From contig JAJYOG010000006.1 in NCBI GenBank assembly GCA_021785935.1, forward strand, positions 17,200 through 81,199: a stretch of 64,000 nt of DNA, in the 5' to 3' direction. Position 1 is the stretch's first letter; every line of letters begins with the position of its first letter. Origin of the DNA: Actinomycetes bacterium (lineage in GTDB: Bacteria; Actinomycetota; Thermoleophilia; BMS3ABIN01). The notes under the pieces are model-generated. The model had not been told where the DNA came from. It ran no database searches and worked only from the letters and a program-made list of their open reading frames with translations. The position numbers were made by a program, and so were the translations under genes. Below, piece after piece: positions 7,628 to 15,374 of this stretch.

Positions 7628-7887
7628 CGTTCCCCGGCAGGCTCATCCGGACCTAGTACTGCCGACAGCTCCGCCGGCGAAAGCACGCCGCGCGCCACGA
7701 TCATCCGCAGGATGCGAAAGCACGAGCATTCGAGATCGTCCTCGTGTTCGTCATGCCAGAAGTCGCAATCGTGGCAGAGAAGCTCCCGTAATTCATCCAG
7801 GGAGGGATCGCGCCGTGAACCGAGCTTGGCCGCGGCAGTGCGCAGGTTTGGGAATTCGTGCTCTCTGGGCTCAGGACTGGTAGACAT
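7624..7887 (-). CDS. 87-aa Cys-containing partner protein of the radical SAM enzyme
   Basis: A small acidic protein with the central motif LCHDCDFWHDEHEDDLECSC, that is CxxC and CxC groups with two His, followed by a helix and PAELSAVLG. The four Cys and the His residues could hold a zinc or Fe-S site. ATG 7887 is chosen because GGCGGAGG lies just upstream; an upstream ATG at 7917 has no such site. It is the first gene of the cassette and shares an ATGA overlap with the radical SAM gene. I do not recognise the family. A scaffold, a second RiPP recognition protein or a larger substrate are possible roles. Confidence 0.75.
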   Translation of the reverse strand: MSTSPEPREHEFPNLRTAAAKLGSRRDPSLDELRELLCHDCDFWHDEHEDDLECSCFRILRMIVARGVLSPAELSAVLGPDEPAGER

Positions 7888-7946
7888 TTGGGCGCCTCCG
7901 CCAGGTTGAAGTATCATCTGTAACAGGAAGAAATATTCCTCGACAA

Positions 7947-7962
7947 TAATATGAATATATTA
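7947..7962. promoter_or_regulatory. AT-rich inverted repeat upstream of the RiPP-like cassette
   Basis: TAATAT-GAAT-ATATTA, a perfect 6-bp inverted repeat with a 4-nt centre, about 60 nt before the start of the 87-aa gene on the minus strand. It contains -10-like hexamers on both strands and may be part of a promoter or an operator. No convincing -35 is seen. The wider stretch 7888-8149 shows no gene that I can support. Confidence 0.35.
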
Positions 7963-8149
7963 CCCGGCAGCGGCGGAATTCTACCCCGAAAGGGCAAAAC
8001 CCGCAGAAGAGTCATGGGGCAATAGCGCCCCTTCCCCGGGGGAAAGCTCCAATACGTAGGGGAAACTGTCCGGCAATGGGGCAAATGGCTGAGGCGGCAT
8101 CCTATAACTGGTAATACTAGTAATTCTCCATATATAATCAATTTGCATC

Positions 8150-8191
8150 TTGACAAACCCTGGAGGGTGGGATTTAATACCCCTAAGGGTA
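8150..8191 (+). promoter_or_regulatory. Sigma70-type promoter with operator-like palindrome, molybdoenzyme operon
   Basis: TTGACA (8150-8155), a 17-nt spacer and TTTAAT (8173-8178) match the vegetative promoter consensus closely. A palindrome TACCC-CTAA-GGGTA (8178-8191) starts at the end of the -10 and covers the expected start site, the usual place for a repressor operator. The leader to the GTG of the cytochrome gene is about 135 nt. Confidence 0.75.
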
Positions 8192-8324
8192 CTTCCATCT
8201 TCTGGGAATCCAACTCGTGAATTAACTCTTTTCTCTTGTTCAAGGGAGGGCAAATGGGAGTTTCAGGGCGTGCTGAAGGTTTAACGACTCATAAATTTAT
8301 AATCTCATCGGTCTGGAGCAGGCC

Positions 8325-9329
8325 GTGAGGTGGGTCATCAGGAAAATCAAGGGGATAGGCAGCTGGATTGCGCATCTGCCTCTGGTCGCCAAGGTCATTC
8401 TGGCGGCGATCCTTGTTATTGTGGTATTCGGCGGCAGCTACGGCAGTTATCGCATGTATAACTACACTCAGAACGATCCAGAATTTTGCCGTTCCTGCCA
8501 CACGATGGAAACAGCATGGAACAAGTGGTCCACCAGCGAGCACAGCAAGGTTGGGTGCCACAGTTGCCATACGGTGAGCCCGGTTGGCGGCATGCAGCTT
8601 GTAGTTAACTATTTGATGGAGCGTCCGGACCGCAACACGAACCATGCGTCGGTTTCGGATTCGGCTTGTGAGAAGTGCCATTACAGTGGCGATCCGCAGT
8701 GGGTGCAGGTGGAAAACACCGCCGGGCACAAGGTGCACGCGGAAGGGCAGAATATAGCCTGCCAGACCTGTCACGGCATGCGGCTTCATAGCTTCCGGCC
8801 CTCGACGGAGATCTGCGCGGCATGCCACGCGGACCACGTTGCCGGCCAGGAAAAGGCGATCAAGGTCGAGCAGATGCGGGATATGCACTGCACCGAGTGC
8901 CATCCGTTCCTCAGGGACGACAGTCCGCTCAGGCCGACAAGGGAAACCTGTCTGAGCTGTCATCAAAAGTTGACGAACGACGGTGTGGTCTTCCCGGACG
9001 TCGCGCCGATGAAGTGGGATTGCCGCGAATGCCACAAGCCGCACGACAAGGCGAATCCGGTTGTCGACTGCCTGAGCTGTCACACGGATGCCAAGACCAG
9101 CGGTTTGCACGGAAAGCAGACGCACTCGCAGGCGCGGTGCAAGACATGTCATCAGCCGCATGCCTGGACGGTTACGACCAGGGAACCCTGCCTGACCTGT
9201 CATCAGGACAAGCAGCAGCATAACCCGGGCGGAGTTTGCGCTGACTGTCACGATTTCAAGACGCTGGCGCCGCCGACCGGTAGCGGTCCGGCTCCGTCGG
9301 GCGGCTCAGATGGGGCACCAGGTATCTGA
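8325..9329 (+). CDS. Dodecahaem c-type cytochrome, membrane anchored (NapC/NirT-like N-terminus)
   Basis: A 334-aa protein with one N-terminal membrane helix (about residues 20-40) and twelve CxxCH haem-binding motifs (CRSCH, CHSCH, CEKCH, CQTCH, CAACH, CTECH, CLSCH, CRECH, CLSCH, CKTCH, CLTCH, CADCH). The first part resembles NapC/NirT quinol-oxidising anchors (DPEFCRSCHTME). The later haems form a longer wire. The C-terminus is a Pro/Gly/Ser-rich tail. The start is GTG 8325 with GGAG 7 nt upstream. As first gene of the molybdoenzyme operon it probably passes electrons between the membrane and an exported redox partner; the direction is unknown. Confidence 0.92.
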   Translation: MRWVIRKIKGIGSWIAHLPLVAKVILAAILVIVVFGGSYGSYRMYNYTQNDPEFCRSCHTMETAWNKWSTSEHSKVGCHSCHTVSPVGGMQLVVNYLMERPDRNTNHASVSDSACEKCHYSGDPQWVQVENTAGHKVHAEGQNIACQTCHGMRLHSFRPSTEICAACHADHVAGQEKAIKVEQMRDMHCTECHPFLRDDSPLRPTRETCLSCHQKLTNDGVVFPDVAPMKWDCRECHKPHDKANPVVDCLSCHTDAKTSGLHGKQTHSQARCKTCHQPHAWTVTTREPCLTCHQDKQQHNPGGVCADCHDFKTLAPPTGSGPAPSGGSDGAPGI

Positions 9330-9392
9330 GGGCGGAGAAGGCTAGAGGCTGTTCGTCAGGTCCCGGTGCGTAATAGGGGCTTGATGCCGTAA

Positions 9393-9421
9393 ATGACATA
9401 TTAGGAAATTTCGTATACAAT
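9393..9421 (+). promoter_or_regulatory. Internal promoter before the 44-aa membrane protein
   Basis: ATGACA (9393-9398), 17-nt spacer, TACAAT (9416-9421). It gives the part of the operon after the 12-haem cytochrome its own start, with a leader of about 78 nt. Confidence 0.6.
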
Positions 9422-9505
9422 ATCTCCCGTTGTTTTTGAGATAATGGATTAAGCGGGCAACAATCGCGCTCCATTGGAGCGCCGGGACAAGTTGAAAGGG
9501 TATCC

Positions 9506-9640
9506 ATGTGGTACATCGCTGAAGCACCGCGGTTCTTTCTGATCAATCTGTTCGCGACCATAGCGATCCTTACCGTGCTGACGTTTGGTATCCCACCACT
9601 GATCAATTGGCTAATGGCAAAGATGCACCAGGAGGACTAG
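9506..9640 (+). CDS. 44-aa single-helix membrane protein
   Basis: ATG 9506 follows AAAGGG and opens a 44-codon frame: MWYIAEAPRFFLINLFATIA, then ILTVLTFGIPPLINWLMAKM and HQED before TAG. Most of it is one long hydrophobic helix with a short charged C-terminus. It lies between the 12-haem cytochrome and the ferredoxin subunit of the molybdoenzyme, has its own promoter, and may be a small assembly or stabilising subunit of the membrane complex. No family is recognised. The coding status rests on the ribosome site, the hydrophobic pattern and the position. Confidence 0.65.
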   Translation: MWYIAEAPRFFLINLFATIAILTVLTFGIPPLINWLMAKMHQED

Positions 9641-9716
9641 TACGGTGCACCGTCCGGTCCGAATTCTTCCGGCGGTCTTGAGATGAAGCCAATGCTTGGT
9701 GCGGTGAGCGGTAACC

Positions 9717-9797
9717 GCTATCCTTCCCGAGTTCGGCAAGTTATTCCAATAGGGGTGAATAACGGGCTGAAACCGCGTGGATTAAGCAAAGGATAGC
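9717..9797 (+). promoter_or_regulatory. Structured RNA leader before the ferredoxin subunit gene (class unknown)
   Basis: A 9-bp closing stem pairs GCTATCCTT (9717-9725) with AAGGATAGC (9789-9797). Inside lie a small hairpin CCGA-GT-TCGG (9727-9736) or an alternative CCCG/CGGG pairing (9726-9729 with 9763-9766), and a 7-bp hairpin GTTATTC/GAATAAC (9740-9746 with 9757-9763). It is followed by a CCCC-TTGC-GGGG hairpin and then the ribosome site of the gene at 9868. This arrangement is typical of a cis-regulatory RNA. It does not match the molybdenum-cofactor motif or other riboswitches as I remember them. Confidence 0.5.
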
Positions 9798-9867
9798 AAC
9801 TAGATTGGAAAAGAAAGACGATCCCCTTGCGGGGGCGCGGGTTTATATAAACAAGGAGGAATAGCAA

Positions 9868-10494
9868 GTGGCCGAGAAAAAACGATACGCGATGGTGATC
9901 GACATCCGCAGGTGCATCGCTTGCCATGCCTGCACCGTGGCTTGTAAGGCTGAAATGTCTGTTCCTCTGGAAGTCAACGCGACCTGGATGAAAATCGTCG
10001 AAAAAGGTGTCTATCCGGACAGCCGCCGTTTCTGGATTCCCCGCCTCTGCAACAATTGCACTGACGCGATCTGCGCCAGGAATTGTCCGACCCAGGCGAC
10101 CTACAAACGCGACGACGGTATTGTCGTAGTCGATCAGCACCGCTGCATCGGCTGCAAATATTGCATTGCTTCATGTCCTTATGACGTTCGTTATATCAAT
10201 CCCCTGAAGAACATCGTGCAGAAATGCTATTTCTGTTCGCACCGTGTGGACGCCGGCCTGGTTCCTGCATGCGTGGAAAGCTGCCCGACGCGGGCGATGG
10301 TCTTCGGTGATAAAAATGATTCCAAGAGCGAAGTGGCGCAACTTCTGGCGGCCAATGCCACCGTGGTTATCAAAAAGGAGATGCAGACCGACCCGCAGGT
10401 GTTCTATATCTCCGCTGATGAAACCGCGATGAGCAACGTCGAGGATGACATCAACTATTACACCGAAGGCTCGCTGGCCAAATTCAGATTTTAA
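9868..10494 (+). CDS. Four-cluster ferredoxin subunit of molybdoenzyme (NrfC/PsrB/DmsB type)
   Basis: A 208-aa electron-transfer subunit with four Cys groups: CIACHACTVACKAEM, CNNCTDAICARNCP, CIGCKYCIASCP and CYFCSHRVDAG...CVESCP. These bind four [4Fe-4S] clusters as in PsrB, PhsB and DmsB. GTG 9868 has an AAGGAGG site 7 nt upstream. It sits directly before the NrfD-type anchor and the catalytic subunit, the standard three-subunit order. It relays electrons between the membrane anchor and the molybdopterin subunit. No Tat signal is present, so export would be together with the catalytic subunit. Confidence 0.93.
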   Translation: MAEKKRYAMVIDIRRCIACHACTVACKAEMSVPLEVNATWMKIVEKGVYPDSRRFWIPRLCNNCTDAICARNCPTQATYKRDDGIVVVDQHRCIGCKYCIASCPYDVRYINPLKNIVQKCYFCSHRVDAGLVPACVESCPTRAMVFGDKNDSKSEVAQLLAANATVVIKKEMQTDPQVFYISADETAMSNVEDDINYYTEGSLAKFRF

Positions 10495-10527
10495 TCGGCT
10501 CAACGACTATTTGAGGAGAAGACCCGC

Positions 10528-11451
10528 ATGGAGCACGCAGATGTAAATGTCGTCTATTCGGTAGAGCACCAGCTACCGTTGGTCATGTACATTGGCCAGT
10601 ACTTCTTCTTTACCGGGCTGAGCGCCGGCTCGTTCGTAATCTCGGTAATCGCTACGCTGCTGGGGCGCAAGGAGTTCAAGCCCATCGGTAAAATTACCGC
10701 GTTGCTGGCTCCGGCGCTGCTGATCATCGCGCCGCTTAACCTGATTCTCGATCTCGAGCAGCCGCTTCGTTTCTGGCATCTTTTCCTCTATTACAACTGG
10801 ACCTCGCCGATCACTTACGGGTCCTTCCTGCTGACAGCCTACCCGATCATGGGTTGCATCTACGCTGTGATGGTTTACACCAACCGGCAGCAGGCGGCGA
10901 AGGTACTGGGTATCCTCGGTATCCCGCTGGCTATCTCGGTTCACGGTTATACCGGCTTCATCCTGGCGCTCGCCAAGGCGCGGGCACTGTGGAATACCGC
11001 TGCCATGCCGACCATCTTCCTGGTGTCGGCCATGGTCTCGGGTATCGGGTTGGTGGTCATCATTGCCTCGGTCCGTTACAAATGGTTCGACAAGAAGGCC
11101 ACGGAGCAGACTCGTGAAAATGACAAGAAGCTGATTTTACAGCTGGCCCAGTTCATGGCCTATGTCATCATGCTTGACCTCTTCCTGATCCTTTCCGACA
11201 TTCTGGTTCTTCTGACTGCCCACGCCGATGCCTTTGAGGCCGGCATGCTGATTCTTACGGGCAACTTCGCGCCTCTGTTCGTCGGTGTGGAGATTATCCT
11301 GGGGTCAATCTTGCCCATAATTCTGGTCCTGGGACCAAAAAGCAGGAAGTCGCTGACCGCAGCGGTGGTTGCGTCAATCCTGGTCAATATCGGAGTCTAC
11401 GCCATGCGTTTCGTGATGGTCATCGGCGGCCAGACGATTCCCCTCAGTTGA
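10528..11451 (+). CDS. nrfD: NrfD/PsrC-type quinone-interacting membrane subunit
   Basis: A 307-aa polytopic protein with about eight to nine helices. It begins with a short hydrophilic stretch and LVMYIGQYFFFTGLSAGSFV. The segments LNLILDLEQPLRFWHLFLYY and WTSPITYGSFLLTAYP are diagnostic of the NrfD/PsrC family (PF03916), which exchanges electrons with the quinone pool without haem. A GAGGAG site lies upstream of ATG 10528. Positioned between the ferredoxin and catalytic subunits, it completes a complex iron-sulfur molybdoenzyme of the polysulfide/tetrathionate reductase type. Confidence 0.92.
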   Translation: MEHADVNVVYSVEHQLPLVMYIGQYFFFTGLSAGSFVISVIATLLGRKEFKPIGKITALLAPALLIIAPLNLILDLEQPLRFWHLFLYYNWTSPITYGSFLLTAYPIMGCIYAVMVYTNRQQAAKVLGILGIPLAISVHGYTGFILALAKARALWNTAAMPTIFLVSAMVSGIGLVVIIASVRYKWFDKKATEQTRENDKKLILQLAQFMAYVIMLDLFLILSDILVLLTAHADAFEAGMLILTGNFAPLFVGVEIILGSILPIILVLGPKSRKSLTAAVVASILVNIGVYAMRFVMVIGGQTIPLS

Positions 11452-11468
11452 GTTCAAGGAGCCGGAGA

Positions 11469-13805
11469 ATGCGAAATATAACTCGTAGAGATTTTCTGAA
11501 ACTGGGAGCCGCCAGCGCCGCGGTGCTGACGATCGAGACCCAGTTCGGTCCGATTGCATCCGCCGCGGAGCGTTTGATCGAAGGCGGCCGGTCGGTAAAC
11601 AGAACGTCGGGCCTGCCCCGGTCGTTTCTGCCAAGCACCTGCATGCAGTGTCCGGCGGGTTGCGGCAATATCGGCTATATTGAGGAAAGCCGCCTGGTCA
11701 AGATCGGTGGCAATACAGTACATCTGAGCAATCAAGGTTCCCTTTGCGCACGCGGTCAGGCCGGCATTAACGCACTTTACGACCCCGATCGCCTGCTGCA
11801 GCCAATGAAACGCAACGGTCTGCGCGGCAAGGGCAACTGGGCCACGATCACCTGGGAAGAGGCCTATGACGAGGTGTCCAAGGCAATGGCCGCCTCGAAA
11901 GACAGCCCGGGAGACTTTCTTTTTCTGACTGATGATATCAAGCAGGACAATCTCGGACAGCGGTTTGCTTATGCTTACGGCTCACCCAATGCCATCGGGT
12001 CGGCCGGCATTTATGACGCCAACAAGCTGGTGGGCACGCAACTTACGTGGGGCGCCGCTGGCGACATGCCCGACGTCTCCAGGAGCAAGTACATTCTCGT
12101 CTTCGGGGCCAACCCACTGGAGAGCAATCCCCAGTTCGTTGGTTTCGCCAGGCGGATGATCGACGGGCAGCAGCATAATCAGGCCAAGGTCGTCGTCTTC
12201 GATGTCCGTTTGACGAATACGTCTACCCGTGCCAATGAAGCCTATTACGTCAATCCAGGCACTTACGCGCTCGTGGCGTTGGCGATGGCCAATGTCATCA
12301 TGCAGGAAGGTCTCTACGACCGTGCTTTCGTCGAGCAGTGGACGAACGTTTCGCCGGCCCAGTTGATGCAGTATCTGGCCCAGTACTCGCCTGAGCGCGC
12401 CGAAGCCGAGACCGGCGTCAGCGCTCTGGTAATCAGGAGAATAGCCACCGAATTCGCATCCACTCCTCCGGCGACGACAATTACCGACTCAATGTTATCG
12501 AATCTGCCTAACGGTGTACAGAACGAGCGGGCGGTCATGCTGCTCAACATCATCACCGGAAACATAGATGTTAAGGGCGGTCTCTGTCTGCCGCGCCAGT
12601 ACGATCTGGCACAGGCGGCGCCGGCGCCGGCAAGGCCCTCCCCGAGTTTATTGACCAATCCGCCTGATATGCCGTTTGCTACGCAGCAGTCAATCGTCAA
12701 TGTCATACGGTTAATAAAAGACCGTAAGCACAAAGTGGGCCTGTTGATGACCCACGGAGTCAATCCGGTCTACTCCAACCCCGACACTGGCATGGTTGAG
12801 GATGTGCTTAAGGACGAAACGCTGATCCCGTACCATGTCGCCGTGACGCCGTTCATGACCGAGGCCGCGGAGTTGGCGGATATCATCCTGCCGGAAACCA
12901 CCTATCTGGAAGACTGGAACATTGAAGTACGCTCCTCTCCCGAGCTGGTGCCGTATGTTTCCCTGCGGCAGCCGGTGGTGCCGCCACTGGATGCGGCCAC
13001 TTCATTCTTTGATATCGCCGTGCAGCTCGCCAATCGCGTCAAGGGTGGCATGGAGCAGTACTTTGCATTCAAGAGCGTCAACGATTACCTCAAGGCGCGC
13101 ATTGCCAACATACCCGGGCTTGTCCAGGCCGGTGGACTTGATTATCTGTTACAGCACGGAGTCTGGTATGACCCGAAAACACGGCCGAATTACGGCGCCT
13201 ACATGGCAGGCGGTTTTGCCACGCCGACCGGCAAGATGGAAGTTTTTTCACAGCCGCTGGCTGACAGGGGCTTCTCCGGGATGCCCGTCTATGAACCGAT
13301 CGCTACCTTCCGTGAGCTTGGAGAACGTGAGATGGTGCTGACTATTTTCGACACAGCCTTGCAGACTGACGCCAAGACCGCCAACTGCATGTGGCTTGAT
13401 GAGATCCTGCACGATAACCCCGCCTGGATTAACACAGTAACCGCGGGAAAGCTGGGGATCAAAGCGGGCGATTCAATCAAGATATTGCGTCAGGCAAAGT
13501 CGGGTGAGGCAAAAGAGCGCTCGATTATGACCACGGCTTTTCTGACCGAGGGCATTCATCCCCAGGTCGTCGCCTTGGCCAATGGCGTCGGCCATACCGC
13601 CTTTGGCCACATCGCTGAGGGAGAAAAAATGACCATGGACGAAATTGAGACCCAGACGCTCAAGGATCCGAACGTCGAGCTGGTCTGGTGGAAGAAAAAG
13701 GGCGGCATTGGCGTCAACGCCAAGCAGATAGTTCCGGCGGCCACCGATCCGATCGGCGGCGGCGCGGCCTGGGGCGACGTGGTCGTCACGGTCGCCAAAG
13801 CCTAG
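11469..13805 (+). CDS. Tat-exported molybdopterin oxidoreductase catalytic subunit
   Basis: A 778-aa protein of the DMSO-reductase superfamily. The twin-arginine signal NITRRDFLKLGAASAAVL leads export. Cys 58, 61, 65 and 93 (CMQCPAGC...LCARG) bind the proximal [4Fe-4S] cluster. A C-terminal molydopterin-dinucleotide-binding beta-barrel is present. At the position where sulfur-oxyanion and arsenate reductases usually have the Mo/W-ligating Cys (pattern CDxxKxxG), this protein reads Tyr182-Asp183 (GIYDANKLVG). ATG 11469 is preferred for its AAGGAG site; a GTG or similar start 21 nt upstream would disturb the Tat signal spacing little. The substrate cannot be assigned. TorD and multihaem cytochromes surround it. 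Confidence 0.9.
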   Translation: MRNITRRDFLKLGAASAAVLTIETQFGPIASAAERLIEGGRSVNRTSGLPRSFLPSTCMQCPAGCGNIGYIEESRLVKIGGNTVHLSNQGSLCARGQAGINALYDPDRLLQPMKRNGLRGKGNWATITWEEAYDEVSKAMAASKDSPGDFLFLTDDIKQDNLGQRFAYAYGSPNAIGSAGIYDANKLVGTQLTWGAAGDMPDVSRSKYILVFGANPLESNPQFVGFARRMIDGQQHNQAKVVVFDVRLTNTSTRANEAYYVNPGTYALVALAMANVIMQEGLYDRAFVEQWTNVSPAQLMQYLAQYSPERAEAETGVSALVIRRIATEFASTPPATTITDSMLSNLPNGVQNERAVMLLNIITGNIDVKGGLCLPRQYDLAQAAPAPARPSPSLLTNPPDMPFATQQSIVNVIRLIKDRKHKVGLLMTHGVNPVYSNPDTGMVEDVLKDETLIPYHVAVTPFMTEAAELADIILPETTYLEDWNIEVRSSPELVPYVSLRQPVVPPLDAATSFFDIAVQLANRVKGGMEQYFAFKSVNDYLKARIANIPGLVQAGGLDYLLQHGVWYDPKTRPNYGAYMAGGFATPTGKMEVFSQPLADRGFSGMPVYEPIATFRELGEREMVLTIFDTALQTDAKTANCMWLDEILHDNPAWINTVTAGKLGIKAGDSIKILRQAKSGEAKERSIMTTAFLTEGIHPQVVALANGVGHTAFGHIAEGEKMTMDEIETQTLKDPNVELVWWKKKGGIGVNAKQIVPAATDPIGGGAAWGDVVVTVAKA

Positions 13806-13836
13806 AAGGAGATCGCTGACGGGCACCAATGAGGAG

Positions 13837-14454
13837 ATGGCGCGGGCACGCGCGGGGCTCTATGGCCTGATGTCGAGGGTGTTCAGCGATAAGCCTTCGG
13901 CGGCGCTCTTAAAGGCGATGAAGGACCCGGAGATGCTGGCATCCCTGGCGGCTTTCGAGGTGTACTTCGATCAGGATTTCCTGGATGGAGATGAGGAGGA
14001 GCAGGCCGAAGAGCTGGCAGCTGAATATACAAGGCTGTTCATGGCAACCGGCCCGCATATAGCGCCTTATGAGTCGGTGTTTGTCCGGGGCTGGAATGAG
14101 GAGAAACCGCAACTGTGGGGAGAAGCTACGGTAGCGGTAGCAAAGTTTTATGAGGAGGCCGGCCTCGGGCTGACTTTGGGTCAGACGCCGGACCATCTCG
14201 GCCTCGAACTCGAGGCAATGGCGACGCTGGCGGAGTGTGAGGCGGCCAAGCGCGAAGCGGGCGACGAGGCTGGAGCTGAAAAATTGGAGCAGCTTCAGCG
14301 CCGGTTTTGCGAGGAACACCTGGTCAAATGGGTGCCAGAGATTTGTAAGGATGTGCGGCAGCGGACGGAAAGCAGTTTCTACCGTGGCGCGGCCGACATC
14401 ACTGCGGGCCTGGTGCAGGTGCACTGCGGCGAAGCGGATTTGATGGACGAATAA
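13837..14454 (+). CDS. TorD/DmsD-family molybdoenzyme chaperone
   Basis: About 205 aa, all-helical, with the family patterns YESVFVRGWNEEKPQLWGEA and TPDHLGLELEAMATLAECEA. TorD-like chaperones bind the Tat signal and guard cofactor insertion of their partner enzyme, here the preceding catalytic subunit. ATG 13837 has GAGGAG directly abutting it, which is too close. An in-frame CTG at 13816 lies 4 nt after AAGGAG (13806-13811) and could be the real start, adding seven residues. The function does not depend on this choice. Confidence 0.88.
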   Translation: MARARAGLYGLMSRVFSDKPSAALLKAMKDPEMLASLAAFEVYFDQDFLDGDEEEQAEELAAEYTRLFMATGPHIAPYESVFVRGWNEEKPQLWGEATVAVAKFYEEAGLGLTLGQTPDHLGLELEAMATLAECEAAKREAGDEAGAEKLEQLQRRFCEEHLVKWVPEICKDVRQRTESSFYRGAADITAGLVQVHCGEADLMDE

Positions 14455-14524
14455 ATATTGATCGATAACCGCAATTCAGGCAGGCGATAATGCTCAAGCA
14501 GCGCAAAGGGAGGAATAGAGATAA

Positions 14525-15298
14525 ATGAAGATTCCTAAGCTATCAAAACCGGTATGGGTGCTGGTCGGATTGGGCATACTTGTGTTGGCCCTCTCGCCCA
14601 TGGTGCTCCTGGCGCATTATACGACCACTAATCCCCATTTCTGCCTGACCTGCCATGGCACGGGTGAAACCGCGAACGTCGGTCTGCCTTCCAAGGTTCA
14701 TCCGGACTACGGCGAAGTTGGTTGCCTGGACTGCCATGCGGAGAACGGCGGTCATTTCGTTACTGACGGCTATAAAACCGGTTTTGAGGCCGAGCCCGAC
14801 CGGGTCAGCCAAAACTGCGTTAACTGTCATGGTGACATGAAGACGAAAAACGATAACGTTGGCTTCAAATTTAACGAGAAGAACATTAACATTCCGCATC
14901 AGACTCACTTCGGCTTCGGCGCTGTCTGTGCTGACTGCCATCGTGATATCGCTCATGATCTGAACATTAACCAGACCAACCGTCCACGCATGGCTTACTG
15001 CTTCCAATGCCATGCGAGCACTGATCCGTGCACCAAGTGTCACCCGGACGGGCCGCCAGCCGAGAAAACGACCATCCCGCCGCCGGCAAAGCGTCCCCAG
15101 GTGCCTTCGGCTGACGCCTCCAGGGCCACCTTCGAACAGCTGTGCTCGAAGTGCCACGCGCTCTACCCGGTCACGTTGCACACGAAGGCCGAATGGGCCG
15201 GTGTAGTGGATCGCATGGCGGGATACACCGGCGCCGATATCGGTCAGGATGACAAGGCGCTAATCCTGTCCTATCTGGATACAACGGCCAAGCAGTAG
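14525..15298 (+). CDS. Heptahaem c-type cytochrome, membrane anchored
   Basis: A 257-aa protein with an N-terminal membrane helix (residues 10-30) and seven CxxCH motifs: CLTCH, CLDCH, CVNCH, CADCH, CFQCH, CTKCH and CSKCH. The first six form a NapC/NirT-like block beginning NPHFCLTCHGTGE. After a Pro-rich linker, the last motif lies in a separate C-terminal module (FEQLCSKCHALYPVTLHTKA) similar to small single-haem domains. GGGAGG lies about 10 nt before the ATG. It closes the molybdoenzyme operon and is probably the second electron-wire component, linking the quinone side to the exported enzyme or to extracellular partners. Confidence 0.9.
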   Translation: MKIPKLSKPVWVLVGLGILVLALSPMVLLAHYTTTNPHFCLTCHGTGETANVGLPSKVHPDYGEVGCLDCHAENGGHFVTDGYKTGFEAEPDRVSQNCVNCHGDMKTKNDNVGFKFNEKNINIPHQTHFGFGAVCADCHRDIAHDLNINQTNRPRMAYCFQCHASTDPCTKCHPDGPPAEKTTIPPPAKRPQVPSADASRATFEQLCSKCHALYPVTLHTKAEWAGVVDRMAGYTGADIGQDDKALILSYLDTTAKQ

Positions 15299-15374
15299 GC
15301 GGAAACCCGCGGCAGAGGCGCCATGGGAGAACCGGCGGCAAAGCCGTAAGCGGGGACATAATCTAGGGAATCAC

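Noticed and set aside
8289..9251. Minus-strand frame of 320 codons opposite the 12-haem cytochrome
   Set aside because: Caused by the repeated CxxCH codons; no start signal.
9717..9797. Known cyclic di-GMP, fluoride or molybdenum-cofactor riboswitch
   Set aside because: The conserved cores that I remember for these classes are not found; listed as an unknown structured leader.
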